Shown here in pieces: positions 1 through 10,936 of a stretch of 64,000 bases of DNA. The notes under the pieces were generated by a model. It saw only the letters and a program-made list of their open reading frames with translations. It did not search any database and was not told the origin of the DNA. Location of the stretch: assembly GCA_022579005.1 (NCBI GenBank), contig MU401575.1:1-64000 (forward strand), in the 5' to 3' direction. The position numbers were made by a program, and so were the translations under genes. This stretch comes from Poronia punctata (lineage: Eukaryota; Ascomycota; Sordariomycetes; Xylariales; Xylariaceae). How positions within the stretch are numbered: the stretch's first letter is position 1; each line of letters begins with the position of its first letter.

Positions 1-2700
1 AGTTTATATTTAATTATATTATATTTAATAAATTATTTATATTATAACTTAACTAAACTAACTTATAATTTAACATTTTTATTAAAATAAAAAAAGGTTA
101 ACTAAGTATATGTTTATAAAAAAAACTTACTATAAAGTATATAAGCATAGCAAGTTATTAAAAACGTTTTTTGCGTTAATATTAAAAAAAAAAAAAGGTA
201 TTAGCTTTAAATAAAAAAAAAGTATTAGCTTTTAAGCAGTACTTTTAGTAACCTTTATAATAAAAAAAACTTTAGCTTAAGCGCTTTATACCTTAGCTTT
301 AATTTTAAAAAAAAGTAGTATAATAGCTATACTTATTAATTTAAAGTTATATAACTAAAAAAATAATTATATAACTTATAAACTACGTATATTATTATAA
401 AATAGGTTTAAAGTAGTACTAAATATTACCTTTGCTTAGCTAGACTTATTTAGCAAAACAATTTAATTAGTTATATACTTATATTTTTAGCTAAGTATTT
501 ATATATAAGTAGCAAAAAAATAAATTTTAGCGTAGCTAGTTTCTTTTTTTTCTTTTTAACTTAAAATCTTTTATATAGCGTTAATATATAGCTATTATGC
601 CTTACTAATCGTTATAGCTAAAAAACTTTATAAAATACATATTTGTGCTTAAATCTTTTTAAGCTTGCTATTTTTATTAAATTTTTTAAATTTTTTAAAT
701 AAATTTTTAAAAGTTTTTTTATTAACTTTTAAACTTATAGCTTTTAAATTTGCAATTTTTAAAATATAGCAAAAAAAGCTTATCTTATTAGCTTAAAAGC
801 TTTTTTTATTTTTTTAATTATATTTTTTAGTTTTAATATTATAAAAAATAAAAAGGTAATATATTATTACTAAAAATAATATTAACTGCTTTTTTTTAGC
901 TTTAGCTTTTTTTATTTTTTTATTTAAAAATATTAAAGCTTTTAGCTATGCTTATTTTTATAGTTTTAAGCATAAAAACTTTAAAACAGTGCACTTAAGT
1001 TTAATATAATTATATTTACTATATTAAAAGCATACTTTTATTAATAATAACACTTTTTTCTTGCTGCTTACTAGTAAGTTTTTTAAACTTTTTTATAAAA
1101 ATAAATTAGTTAAATTAAATATAGCATACTAAAGTTTACTTAATTGCTATTTTTTAAATTTTAAAAATTTAAATGCTGCAGCTTTTTTTTTATACTATTT
1201 TTTAGTTTAAAAGCTTATATTTTAAAACTAAAATCTTTATAATACTTAAAGCTTTTTAATTAATATACTAATACTTAATAAAGCAAATATTTTTAATAAT
1301 AAGTAAGCTTTTTAAATAGCTTTTTTTATATTTATGCTAGTATTAGCTAAAATTATTTTTTTTATAAGCTTAATTTTTATATTTTTAGCTTTCTAAGCTT
1401 ATAATTAACGCTTTATTTTTAAAACCTAAAATACACTTTTTATAGTATTAAATGCTTTTTATAAAAAATAAAAGTTTTAAGCTTTTTTATTAATAGCTTT
1501 TATTTACAAATTTTTATTTTAAAAACTATTAATAAATGTTTTTACTATAAACTTTAAAGTAAAAGTTTTTAATATTATTAAAAAATTAAAATTTTTTAGT
1601 TAAAAAGTATTTTTACTGCTTATTTTTTTTAATAAAGCTAAGGTTTTATTATAATAAAGTATAAAAGCTTTATTTTTTTTTAAAATAGTTTTTTAAGCTT
1701 GTTTACAAGCTAAATAGTTTTTTTATTTTTAACTACTGCTAAATACTTTTTTTTAAAAGCTTATTTAAATAATATAAAGTTAAACAAATTTGCTTTTTAC
1801 TTTAATACTTTATTTTTAAAATCTTAAAAGTTAATTTAACTATTTAAAAAAATAGCAGCAAAACCTTTATAAAGCATATTTATTGCTTTAATTATATTTA
1901 AATATACTATAGCAGCTTTAGCTTTTTAAAACTTTTATTTAATTTATTAAATTTATTAAGCTATAAACATATTGCTAGTAAACTAACTATAATTTACTAA
2001 GTTAAAATAAGGTCTTTTTTTAATTTTTATATAATTTCGTTTTTGTTTATTTTTTTATTTAATATTTTAACTTATATAAGTTAAGTTAATAAAAATAATA
2101 TAATTAGCTTATTTTTTAAATATAAAAGATTTAAATACTTAAAGCTTAAGTTAAAAAGTAGTTGCTTTATAATATTCTTTATTGCTTTTAATAAAAAGCT
2201 ATTAAAGTATATAAATTTTAATCTTTTTGCTTATATAGCAAAGCTTTTTATTAATTAAAGTAGTTATATTAGTTTTATAACTTATAAATAGCTTTATAGC
2301 TAATTTAAGTAATAGCTATATAGCTTATTAATAAAATAAAATAATAGCTATATAGCTTATTAATAAAATAAAATAATAGCTATATAGCTTATTAAACTAA
2401 TAATATAATAGCTTTATAGCTTATTAATAAAAAAAAGCAACAATAATACTGCTTATTAAAAGAATAAGGCAATAGCTATATAGCTTGTTTTAAAAATAGC
2501 GCTTTAGCATATTAAATTAATAGCTTTTTAGCTTGTTTAAAAGTTATTAAATAGCTTTATAGCTTATTTAATAGTTAAAAAACAGCTTTATAGCTTATTA
2601 ACAAATTAGCACTATAGCATAATAATAGCACTATAGCTTATTATTTTTTTTAACTAGGTTTTTTAAACTATATAGTACTGTTAATTTATTCTTTACCTTA
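1..2700. repeat. Extremely AT-rich block, probably RIP-degraded repeat DNA
   Basis: Almost pure A/T sequence with no open frame of any length. The remaining C is largely in GCT/AGCT contexts, and CpA and CpG look scarce. That is what repeat-induced point mutation (C to T, favouring CpA) leaves in transposon-derived DNA of Pezizomycotina. The composition changes to normal within about 200 bp around 2700-2900. I could not recognise the parent element because no protein similarity survives. A centromere-flanking or subtelomeric AT-rich isochore is the alternative reading. Confidence 0.8.
2311..2400. repeat. 32-bp tandem repeat with degenerate flanking copies
   Basis: A 32-bp unit beginning AATAGCTATATAGCTTATTA starts at 2311, 2343 and 2375; the third copy is cut short. 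Weaker copies of its core (ATAGCTTTATAGCTTATT and variants) continue irregularly to about 2650. It is a small satellite inside the AT-rich block. The identical first copies suggest duplication after, or protected from, most of the decay. Confidence 0.75.
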
Positions 2701-3166
2701 CTAAAAATACTAAAAAAAATAAGAGATTTGCAAAGAGAATTAGAAGTAGAAAACAAGGTGGTCTATTTTCTATATATCTTTTAAAATATAAATAATATAA
2801 TAAATACCCTTTAAAATAAGGTTTAGGTAAGTTTAATAATAAAGGGGGTTACGACCTAAAATAATAGGTATAAGGGAAGTGACAGCCCTTCCTTTTTTAT
2901 CGGAGTAGGTCCGAAGGATCGAATCCTCTTTCCTGCTAAATTTACACCCTTACCAAGCTGTACCTACCTACTCCACCCAGGCACCTACAACATTTATTTT
3001 GTTTTTTATATCAATCCAACAACCTCACCTACTGTCAGCATATTCAATAAACTCATCTTAACCTGTCCGTAACCAAAATTAAAATCAAACTTTCATCACA
3101 TTCCACTTCATCACACACAAACACAACACAACACAACAAAACCATCAAATCAAATCACAAATCAAA
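2701..3166. other. Transition from AT-rich block to normal DNA; A/C-rich leader of the next gene
   Basis: No gene is seen. 2700-2890 is still AT-biased. 3060-3166 is an A/C-rich, G-poor tract with CACAACACAACACAAC repeats directly before the ATG at 3167, typical of a fungal 5' leader. Confidence 0.5.
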
Positions 3167-3442
3167 ATGCCATTCCTAAGCAACGACCCAGACTCGGAAT
3201 CCAATCAATCCCCATCAACATCCACCTCAGTCTCCGAAACAAGCTCAGTAACGTCGTCGTCCGATACGTCCTCATCACAAACCACAACAACAACGACAAC
3301 AAACGATGACGAGGCGGCGGGAGCAGGCGTAGATACAGGCGCAGGAACGACACGTGAGAAGACAGAGGAAGAGATCGAGGCCGATAGACGATACGAGGAA
3401 GCTATGGAGGATGAATACGCTAAGCGGGAAGGGGGCGCTTGA
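3167..3442 (+). CDS. Small Ser/Thr-rich acidic protein, 91 aa, function unknown
   Basis: A single exon of 91 codons with the start in good context (ATCAAAATGCC) after a long A/C-rich leader. Residues 10-45 are a Ser/Thr low-complexity run, including seven consecutive Thr. The last 30 residues are highly charged and look like a short helix (EEEIEADRRYEEAMEDEYAK) ending REGGA. No signal peptide, membrane segment or known domain is visible. The charged C-terminus resembles small hypothetical proteins of Sordariomycetes as far as I recall, but that is memory, not a search. It is the first gene after the AT-rich block, so silencing could reach it. The opposite strand is also open here, but that reading is a low-complexity shadow (poly-Val, poly-Leu) of the repeats. 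Confidence 0.6.
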   Translation: MPFLSNDPDSESNQSPSTSTSVSETSSVTSSSDTSSSQTTTTTTTNDDEAAGAGVDTGAGTTREKTEEEIEADRRYEEAMEDEYAKREGGA

Positions 3443-3860
3443 AAAGAAAGAAGAAGAAGAAGAAGAAGAAGAAGAATCCGAGCCAAAAAAATAAAATAAT
3501 CAATCAAGAAGAACAAATCTGGTCTACGATAGAATCGGCTTTTTCGGGCGGGGGGTTTTTGGGAGAATAAACAAAAGCGAAACGAAAGAAAAAAAGGTCT
3601 ACCGTAGGCCTTTACCGACTACATACATACCTAACCCCCTAAAACATCCCCCCACCCCCTTCTGCCGGTATTTATTCTGGCCTTGTACTGTACTGTAATG
3701 TATTGCGGACGAATTTGGGCAACAACATTTGAATTAGGTGTTCTGCTTTGCTTTACTTTTGCTTTAGACAGGGTCGGGTAGAAAGAAAGAAAGAAAGAAA
3801 GGAACTGTGTAGGTACAGGCTTCGTTCGGCATAGAAGGAGGGGAAAGGGAAAAAAAAACC

Positions 3861-3892
<32 letters not shown>

Positions 3893-4723
3893 AACATTTC
3901 TTTCTTTGTCAGAAATATAGAAATAAAAAATAAATCTCTCCAACCCTTTTCCGCTTCGTCCGATATCGACAGCAAAAACGCACAATCACATTCGAAGAGT
4001 CTTGTCTACTCGTAGTCTAGGAACTGAACTGAACTGAACTGATAAAGGAGAAGCCAGAACTGGATGCGGTAAAATCATACACGTACTCGTACACACATCA
4101 ACGAGAAAGAAGAGAATGTTTTGTATTCTCTTGACCACAATACATAAAGTAGGAGGTAGATACGAGGTAGGCTGGAACCCCTTTTTTCTTGGTCAAATCA
4201 ACAATGCCACGTCCCAGTCTATACATAGGTAGGTACATATGCTGTGTGTGTTACGAGTACGTAATTACGCCATTGGTCTCGCCTGACTTGTTGTCCACTC
4301 CTAATCAAACAGAGAGGAAACCTTTTAATCTACTCGTACGTAGATAGAGAAGATTTGTCTGTGGATAGAATCGTCACGTGGTGAGCGAGTGGTATTACGA
4401 GAAAATACCCTGCGTAGTCTAGATAGACACATACAAACAAAGCAAAGGCAAAGGCTCAATCAAGTCACTTGACTAATGTGACGGCCCATAGATTTCTGAA
4501 TTTTGGTGCTCATAATCTATCACACTTGATATTTCCACACACCCACACATGACTTTGACGGCATTGTTGTACTTGATCCTTAAAAGCTATATATACGCAA
4601 CCAGGAGAAAGCAGTGAGTGGAAAGGGGATATTGGAAACGGAGTGGGGACTTGTCCCCGAACCAAAGCCCCCGCCGATTCTCGACTCATTATTCTCTCCA
4701 CCACGGCAGACGTCCGTCCACTT
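3443..4723. other. Intergenic, rich in microsatellites
   Basis: No gene is seen. It contains (AAG)n at about 3448-3476 just after the stop codon, (GAAA)n at 3781-3801, (CAA)n at about 3860-3892 and (GAACT)n at about 4020-4041. Copies of TACTCGTA or its complement are at 4007, 4084, 4252 and 4331. Poly-Cys and poly-Leu frames on the minus strand are translations of the CAA repeat, not genes. Confidence 0.6.
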
Positions 4724-4830
4724 GGTCGGTTAGCTCAGTTGGTTAGAGCGTCGTACTAATATTATATGGCTTCGTTTGCCATGTAACATTGGTTCATGCG
4801 AAGGTCATGGGTTCGACCCCCATACTGACC
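4724..4830 (+). tRNA. tRNA-Ile (anticodon AAU) with a 34-nt intron
   Basis: A full cloverleaf folds by eye. The acceptor stem is 4724-4730 with 4824-4830 (one G-U pair). The D arm is 4733-4749. The anticodon stem is 4751-4755 with 4797-4801. The variable loop is 4802-4806. The T arm is 4807-4823 with the loop TTCGACC. The anticodon AAT is at 4758-4760. The intron 4762-4795 lies one base 3' of the anticodon, the standard eukaryotic position, so the mature tRNA is 73 nt before CCA addition. A- and B-box-like sequences sit in the D and T arms as expected for RNA polymerase III. A T-rich run follows at 4862-4879. Confidence 0.95.
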
Positions 4831-6046
4831 AGCTAAAGTTATCAACTATGATTGATTCAACATTTTTCCTTTTTTTTATTTGCGAAAAGGTCAATGTATC
4901 TTCGTCTACCTTTGGGCATGGGCGACTCCCTCCTATGTTCACCGCTGGGGCCCCTTCAAAATCCTGTCAGTATCTGCAAGACCTGAAGTTGGTTTTACTT
5001 ATATGACGGCAAGATCAAGTCCAAGTATACACAACTTGGGCGTGACGCTGCCTAAAAGGATGCGCACTGCCTGGGCCCGTGGCTCAGGAATATCACGGGG
5101 GTCTTGAACTGTGGCACCTCACAAAGCGAAATGCCTCGTGGTTCCCACGCGCGGGCATTTGGATTCGGATCATGACAGCCGAGTGACCGGAAGCCTGCTG
5201 GTGGCGCGTTGTCCCCCTCCTGTCCGAGTAAGGGGGTGAAACCCATGCCCACGAATAATTGTGCTGAATCTGATTGCTGTCGTGGCGATGGCACATCAAA
5301 CAACTGCGAGTTGCCGCGAAAGAAAAAGCACTTCTCCCGTGGTATGATATGGTGTATGGTGTAACCTTGGCCGTTTTGGGTTGACAACACGTAGCGCCTT
5401 ATCTCGCAGCAGTAACTTTCACCTGCTGTGTTCAAATTGTGTCTTACCGCATATTGCCATCCAGATACTGATTAAGTCTGGCTTTTGAATGCCGGGAGAT
5501 AGATTACTCACCTACACGTACTTGCCTCGCCCCATTTAAGGCAGGAGACACACCACACAACCACGGTCCACATTATTCTAGGGCGAATCGGCATCCCGCC
5601 ATAGCGCGTCTCCGAAGGGCTTGGCTGCCGCTTGCCGCGTATAAGACAGTGTGAGATGTTTCCCATGTGTGCGGCTGTGTCTGAATGTCTTATCAGAACC
5701 AAATATCGACAGACTTTCTGGGACCAGTGCCCAAGCGTCCCATGTGGCCCGTTACATTGGGAGCGCTTCCTCGGGATGGTGCACATAATAGACGCTCGGC
5801 GGGAAGAAGGTGACGAGTTTGGTAAAAGAAGTGGCTAGAACCAGCCTATTATGGAAACAGGGGAGAGTATGTGTGTATCATTATGGGCGAGTCGACATGC
5901 TCAAACGGAATGTCTTGAAAGGACGGTGACGCTTATAAGTTGTAACCCGCCTCCATGTCCATAACTTTACCAACCTTTTGTGACATCTGGGATGAACTGT
6001 TATGTCTATAGCTCGACCTTACTTGGGATATCCGATATAGGTAACG
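4831..6046. other. Intergenic; no convincing gene
   Basis: Short frames are open on both strands (for example 5052-5435 minus, 5632-5838 plus), but none shows a domain, consistent splice sites or a plausible start. After a T-rich run at 4862-4879 (near the tRNA end), only the upstream region of the tyrosinase gene is evident. Confidence 0.4.
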
Positions 6047-8324
6047 ATGCCTTTTGAGGTCCGAAAGTGCTCTCTGCAGTGTTTGCACCTGGCAATTGCG
6101 CTGTGGATCCTTCATGTAGGTGCGCAGACCGGACCGGTGCCCGTCACTGGAAGGTCGACCGGGTTCGATCAAGCCACAGGAAACCCGCCCCCTCGATGGA
6201 ATATCAACGGGTTGGAGAAAGACGGAGGGCCGATGTGGTAAAATGCTACCCTGCTATCCCCCCATCTTACCTGTCATTTTTCTCACGGCTGCCAGGGATC
6301 TCTTTATTCGTGGTCTCGATGCATTGCAAAATGCAGCAGAAAATGACGAGCGATCTCACTTTGCTATAGCAGGCGAGTAATACAACGTCGAGACAGACAG
6401 ATGTTTCTGACTACTCTTATAGGCATCCATGGTATGCCTTATGTCCCATACAACAACGTCGGGCCGGTTGCCGGATCGGGCTGGAGAGGATACTGTCCGC
6501 ATCTAGTATGGCATCCTTTCCCATCGCATTATTCGTGTAGTTATGATAACGAGGCGTGATAGTCACCTCAGCTGATCTCCTGGCATCGCGCATACCTTGC
6601 TCTCTATGAGGTACGTGCGGAATTGGCATCTTTCGTATAAGTGTGCCACTGATCCCAGCCCCAAGCAAGTCCTTGGGGACCAAGTTGGACGCTTAGCTTC
6701 AGAATACACAGGCGGGAATGCAGCTGCCTACAGAGAAGCTTCACAGAAGTTTCGGCTCCCCTTTTGGGATTGGGCAGCAGACGCGAGACTTCCGCCGTCT
6801 ACGGAGCGGGAGAACATCACCGTGAACGGACCCGACGGTGAGCTGGTCCTTCATAACCCATTATACAACTACCGCTGGCAGACGGATCCGCGAAACTCGA
6901 CTCTGTTCCCGGGACAGCGTGATATGGGCCTCGCGACAACACGGGGTGGCGCTCCGAACTTAGTGGACAGCAACCTGATCGGAGCCGCCAACCTAATCAA
7001 GGACTCCGTGGTGAGCTTTCCTGTAGGAGCTCGACCGAGGTCTGGCCGGTTTCTGGCTGACACAACATAGTACCGCACGTTTGCCTCCTCCACGACATAC
7101 GACCAGATGGCATCTATGTCTGCGTCTGGAAGCAGCTTCGAGGCGCCTCACAATGAGATCCATAATCTCGTTGGTGGATCGTTCACCAGTTTGGATTTAG
7201 CCGCGTTCGATCCGTTATTGTATGGCTGATGACCGTCACTTGCTTTCTAACGGCCGATTGCTCACTTGCTCATATGTCGTAGTATGCTCCACCACTCTAA
7301 CCTTGACAGACTGGCTGCCTTATGGACGTGCATCCACAACGACACTTTACAAACAAGCCCGTACACGAGCCTGGGCCTGTACGCGACGGCCAAGGGCGAA
7401 TCAATAACCGCGACTAGCTCGTTGAAACCCTTTTACCAGGTGAGCACACACCAAACCGCTCCTGTATTAGCAACCCTTGTAGCTGAAGCCTGACTGTATA
7501 ATCAAGGCCGACGGACGCACATTCCACAACGGTGAGACGGTGTCAGAAATCGAGGCGCTGGGCTACACATATCCAGAGCTCAGTATGATGGGCCACAATC
7601 AAGGCCGAAGGGAGGCTGTCATCGCACAGATTCAGAAACTATACGGCGACCCGGCAGACGTGGGGAATGCGGCAGACGCTCCGAAGCCAAGGCTACAATG
7701 GTTAGTAGATGTCCGTGTGGACCGCGTCCATCTCCCACTACCCTGCAGCATTGATGTGTATCTGGGAGGTTGCCTCGCCGGTCGGACGACGCTCCTATCT
7801 ATGCCCAAAACAGGGCTCGTATACGACGAGCTATCCCTTTCCAGGGCCGTGAGGAATCTCGGCATCAACGACAGCCAGGCTGGGACTGTCGAGTGGACCC
7901 TTGTGAACGGGTTACGTGTGGGTGTGTCCAAGGTGCGTAGGAACTTTTTATCTGACCTACTCGTAGTGTTTGTTGCGTATTCGTATTACCCAAGTTAACT
8001 GGGCGATTGGCCGGAAAACTTGGATACGGTTATATATTTGCCCCATACCCAGCGGCTGTCGCATGCATGCGTGCCCCATGTCTAGTTCAGATACTTGGTT
8101 TTTGTGGGTTTTCTTTTGCACCGAGCGCTGATCAGCGCCCTGCTGGCGGACAGGATGATGGCACCTTGGTCGACCCTCGCGACATACCAGGTCTGACGAT
8201 AGAGTTGGCGAGTGAGGTTCTCCTCCCACCGAGCTGGGAATCCAGCTTCCCCCCGTACCGCAATAGGACTATACTCTCTACGGTCTCTGCACGGGCTGAA
8301 ACGGGGTACTCACGTTACTGCTAA
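6047..8324 (+). CDS. Secreted tyrosinase (type-3 copper phenol oxidase), nine exons
   Basis: Tyrosinases oxidise mono- and o-diphenols to o-quinones in melanin-type chemistry. Proposed exons are 6047-6237, 6296-6372, 6423-6505, 6563-6610, 6666-7010, 7071-7219, 7283-7439, 7507-7932 and 8136-8324, giving about 554 aa. The N-terminus looks like a signal peptide (hydrophobic LHLAIALWILHVGA) followed by VTGRSTG. CuA ligands: His in GIHGMPY (residue 92), His in GYCPH (116), His in SWHR (125). The exon 4 start at 6563 restores the 9-residue spacing between the last two that is usual in the family. CuB ligands: HNEIH (275, 279) and the HH pair at 301-302 before SNLDRLAALW. Residues from about 390 match the fungal tyrosinase C-terminal domain, ending around RDIPGLTIELASE. 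The intron at 6373 uses a GC donor. The 203-nt last intron is the least certain. The frame is intact from start to stop. Confidence 0.85.
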
Positions 8325-10615
8325 GTATTCGTGGAACGTACAACGTGGAAAGTATCATTGTATGACGAGAAGGTGGGCTTCACAGATGACTGTGATCAGG
8401 AGAGTATTGGTAAAGGTTGGGGACTCTTTCCTACACAACCTTCGGCGCTTTCAAACGGAATGCAGTGTGTACTACGTTGACCGCATTATATCGAGTGGAC
8501 TGGCAGCTATACGAGTAAGACGCCCCATGTTTCGGTGGTTGACTGGTTGGCTGGCTTTCACGTGTTTTTTTCCCCGCGCTTAATATTATCGACGCATCCT
8601 GAGGTCCCGGGGGTCGGTCAGTCAAAATGTTTCCATTGCGACCGGCCGGGATTCGGAGAGCACATGCTTGACCAGGTGACCTTGTCGATAGTCTTCGAGA
8701 CCTCTGTCCCGTTGCAGTCGAAGACGAGGGACGTTTATTGTGCGACTGTTATCCAAAGAGTTATTTTTGGGGTACAACATTACATTTGTTGTAATCCTGT
8801 CCGTTCGAAGGAGGTGTGGAGTCGAGATTCTGTTGAGAAGCCCGGATCATGCAGTCTTTCCCAGGGCTCCAACTGTCCAATGGGGTGAGAGTCATCGTTG
8901 ATGAGGCCTTAGAAGCCCGCATATCGTGATTGGAAGCACATGTGACATATATATATATATGTCTAGGCCGGTCATGGAATCGTCCATAGCGAGCTCGAAG
9001 ATGCCCTTAATGATGTTACATGTTTTGTATGGTGGTTTCGGACGAAGACGTGAATAAAAAAACATTCATGGTTGAATATCAAAAAGGGTCCAACGTAGTG
9101 GGCTAGGGCCGAATAACCGGCTTTAGCATCTCGAAATATTCCCTTGTTCATTCCATGCATGCGATCGAATGCATCGAGAAGTCAAGAGAATAGGAGAGTA
9201 GAACTGAGGGGAAAATGTCTAAATCTCGATGTACAAGTAGTGAAGACGAAGTTATGTGCCACTGTAATCCCGAAGTTCCTAGTCTAACCATAGTCTAGAC
9301 TAGCCCTCATCCAGCCCACATAAGCCGCAGTAACCTTACCTAGGTGGGCCTATCTAGTACCTACTTCCTACAGAGCTAGATTACCACTCCGGTAGGTAGC
9401 CGCCGGTCCATCACCTGCCGTAACATCCACTGCATAGAAGGGTCAATGTTGGTTGAAGTTGCAGGTGTCAGGCACCTCCTATGCCAAGGAAGTGGATACA
9501 ACAGATTTCAGCAAACTCCACGTAGGAGTTTTGCTAGCACCGTTACAATTGCTACCAAGGCCAACCTGGGGAACTTGAGTGGGCAGGCAAAAAAAAAAAA
9601 ACCACTGGTGATTACTTTACCCTCAATGACGATGCCATGGCTGACTAGATCCCGGCTCTTCTTTTTTTCGCTGCGGAAGGGAAGGGAACGGAGACGGCGG
9701 GACGGTCCACGGAGGAGAAGAACGAAAAGAGATACGGAATAGGTACTTATCTATGTACCTCACCTAACCTAGACTAAACTAGGTTAGACCAGTTTGGATG
9801 TTGAACTGGATGGGCAAGGATGGGTTTTTGGAATGCTCAAATCTTGGTTTGCCGCTGATTCTCAGGTTTTCGAGCACAATATGCCACTATCCCCACGAAC
9901 GTTGCCGATGCCATTTGTCGCCAATGCACCCCCACTTCCACTTCCCGGAAGTTCCTGCCAAAGTACATAATGTGTTACAAACATGTAGCTGGGCCCCTAA
10001 GGTTAGGTAGCTGCCTAGTATTTATTATACAGTCCGTTCCCTAGTACCTACCTTTCTTGCAAACACAAATTTGAGAATTCTAGTCAGCCTCAGCCATATT
10101 GGCACCAATGCTGTTTCTATTGCTCCCACCAACCAGGCCTTGGTCTTGAATTGACTTGATTCACGCTGTTACTAGACAGCCCAGACCAATTTCATCTTAA
10201 TAAGCACATCTTCACATCCAAAATCTTCCCCGTCTTCTTCACCCCTTCAAAAATTGCCCAGCAAATTGCCTGCTTATAGAGTAGGGCCACGGCACAGACC
10301 CGATGCTGGGTCGTTGACCGGTGATCGTCACTCACGTCGTTGGTGCTGTTACTAGACAGCCTAGGGAAGCAACGCTTTCTGTTGACCGACGGAAGAACTA
10401 CATTCGACGACAAGAGATGTTCAAGGGTGTAAGCACACGTTGATCATTACGCACCAGTCGTTGGATATCTCTAACGATAGACAGCTACACGTCATATCGG
10501 CCTCCAAAACTCCCATTGCAGTCACACAGCCCTGTGTCACGATTTCCTTTCGGCGTAAAGCGGTACTCATCTGAGTCATCACCGCTGTTGGCAATCTTTT
10601 GCTCGGGCGAATACA
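8325..10615. other. Intergenic; short open pieces but no gene model
   Basis: Directly after the tyrosinase stop, the same frame reopens at 8325-8483. A minus-strand stretch around 8628-8737 reads like a Cys-containing C-terminus (CNGTEVSKTIDKVTW). Neither can be joined to a start. The rest holds a (TA)n run at about 8950, a poly-A of 12 at about 9589 and several TACCTAGG motifs. Confidence 0.4.
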
Positions 10616-10936
10616 ATGTGTCTCGAACTTTATCAACGCTGGCGATGTTGCCCATGCTGGGGGTTCCTTGGCCCGCAGACCTGCCCGGAACTCTTCAAGA
10701 AATGTCTTGGGCCACGAGGCGAGATCGACAAGAGAATAGTCAAGTGGAATGAAGGCATGTGCAATGAATGCTGGGACAGGTTTGTCCAAGAAGCACACGA
10801 AATGGCCGAAGCCGATGCTGAAGGCCAGAAACTGGCCGCCAAGCCTGGACCTTCTCGAACCCAGCAAAGACAGTTCCAGCAAATGAATCCGAACTGGCAC
10901 TACGGCACGCCGGGGGAGATGAATCCCCGTGCTTGA
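10616..10936 (+). CDS. Cys-rich small protein fragment, unknown; N-terminus unresolved
   Basis: The frame ending at 10936 has coding character: clustered cysteines (CPCW, CPELFKKC, CNEC), then a charged segment (DRFVQEAHEMAEADAEGQK) and a polar tail with MNPNWH. This looks like the C-terminal part of a small zinc-binding-like protein of about 105 residues. The first ATG (10616) may not be the true start: the frame is open back to a stop at 10556 and further Cys codons precede it (RCWQSFARANTMC). An upstream exon with a splice acceptor near 10560 or 10679 is possible. The minus strand is also open over this region, but its product is hydrophobic and featureless. I do not recognise the family. 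Confidence 0.4.
   Translation: MCLELYQRWRCCPCWGFLGPQTCPELFKKCLGPRGEIDKRIVKWNEGMCNECWDRFVQEAHEMAEADAEGQKLAAKPGPSRTQQRQFQQMNPNWHYGTPGEMNPRA

Noticed and set aside
3205..3985. Minus-strand frames with poly-Val, poly-Cys or poly-Leu
   Set aside because: They are translations of AAG and CAA microsatellites and of the opposite strand of the 91-aa gene.
5052..5435. 127-codon minus-strand frame
   Set aside because: No domain, no splice context and no similarity I recognise; composition looks non-coding.
10421..10900. 159-codon minus-strand frame opposite the Cys-rich fragment
   Set aside because: The plus strand has clustered Cys and a charged helix, while this product is featureless; treated as a shadow.
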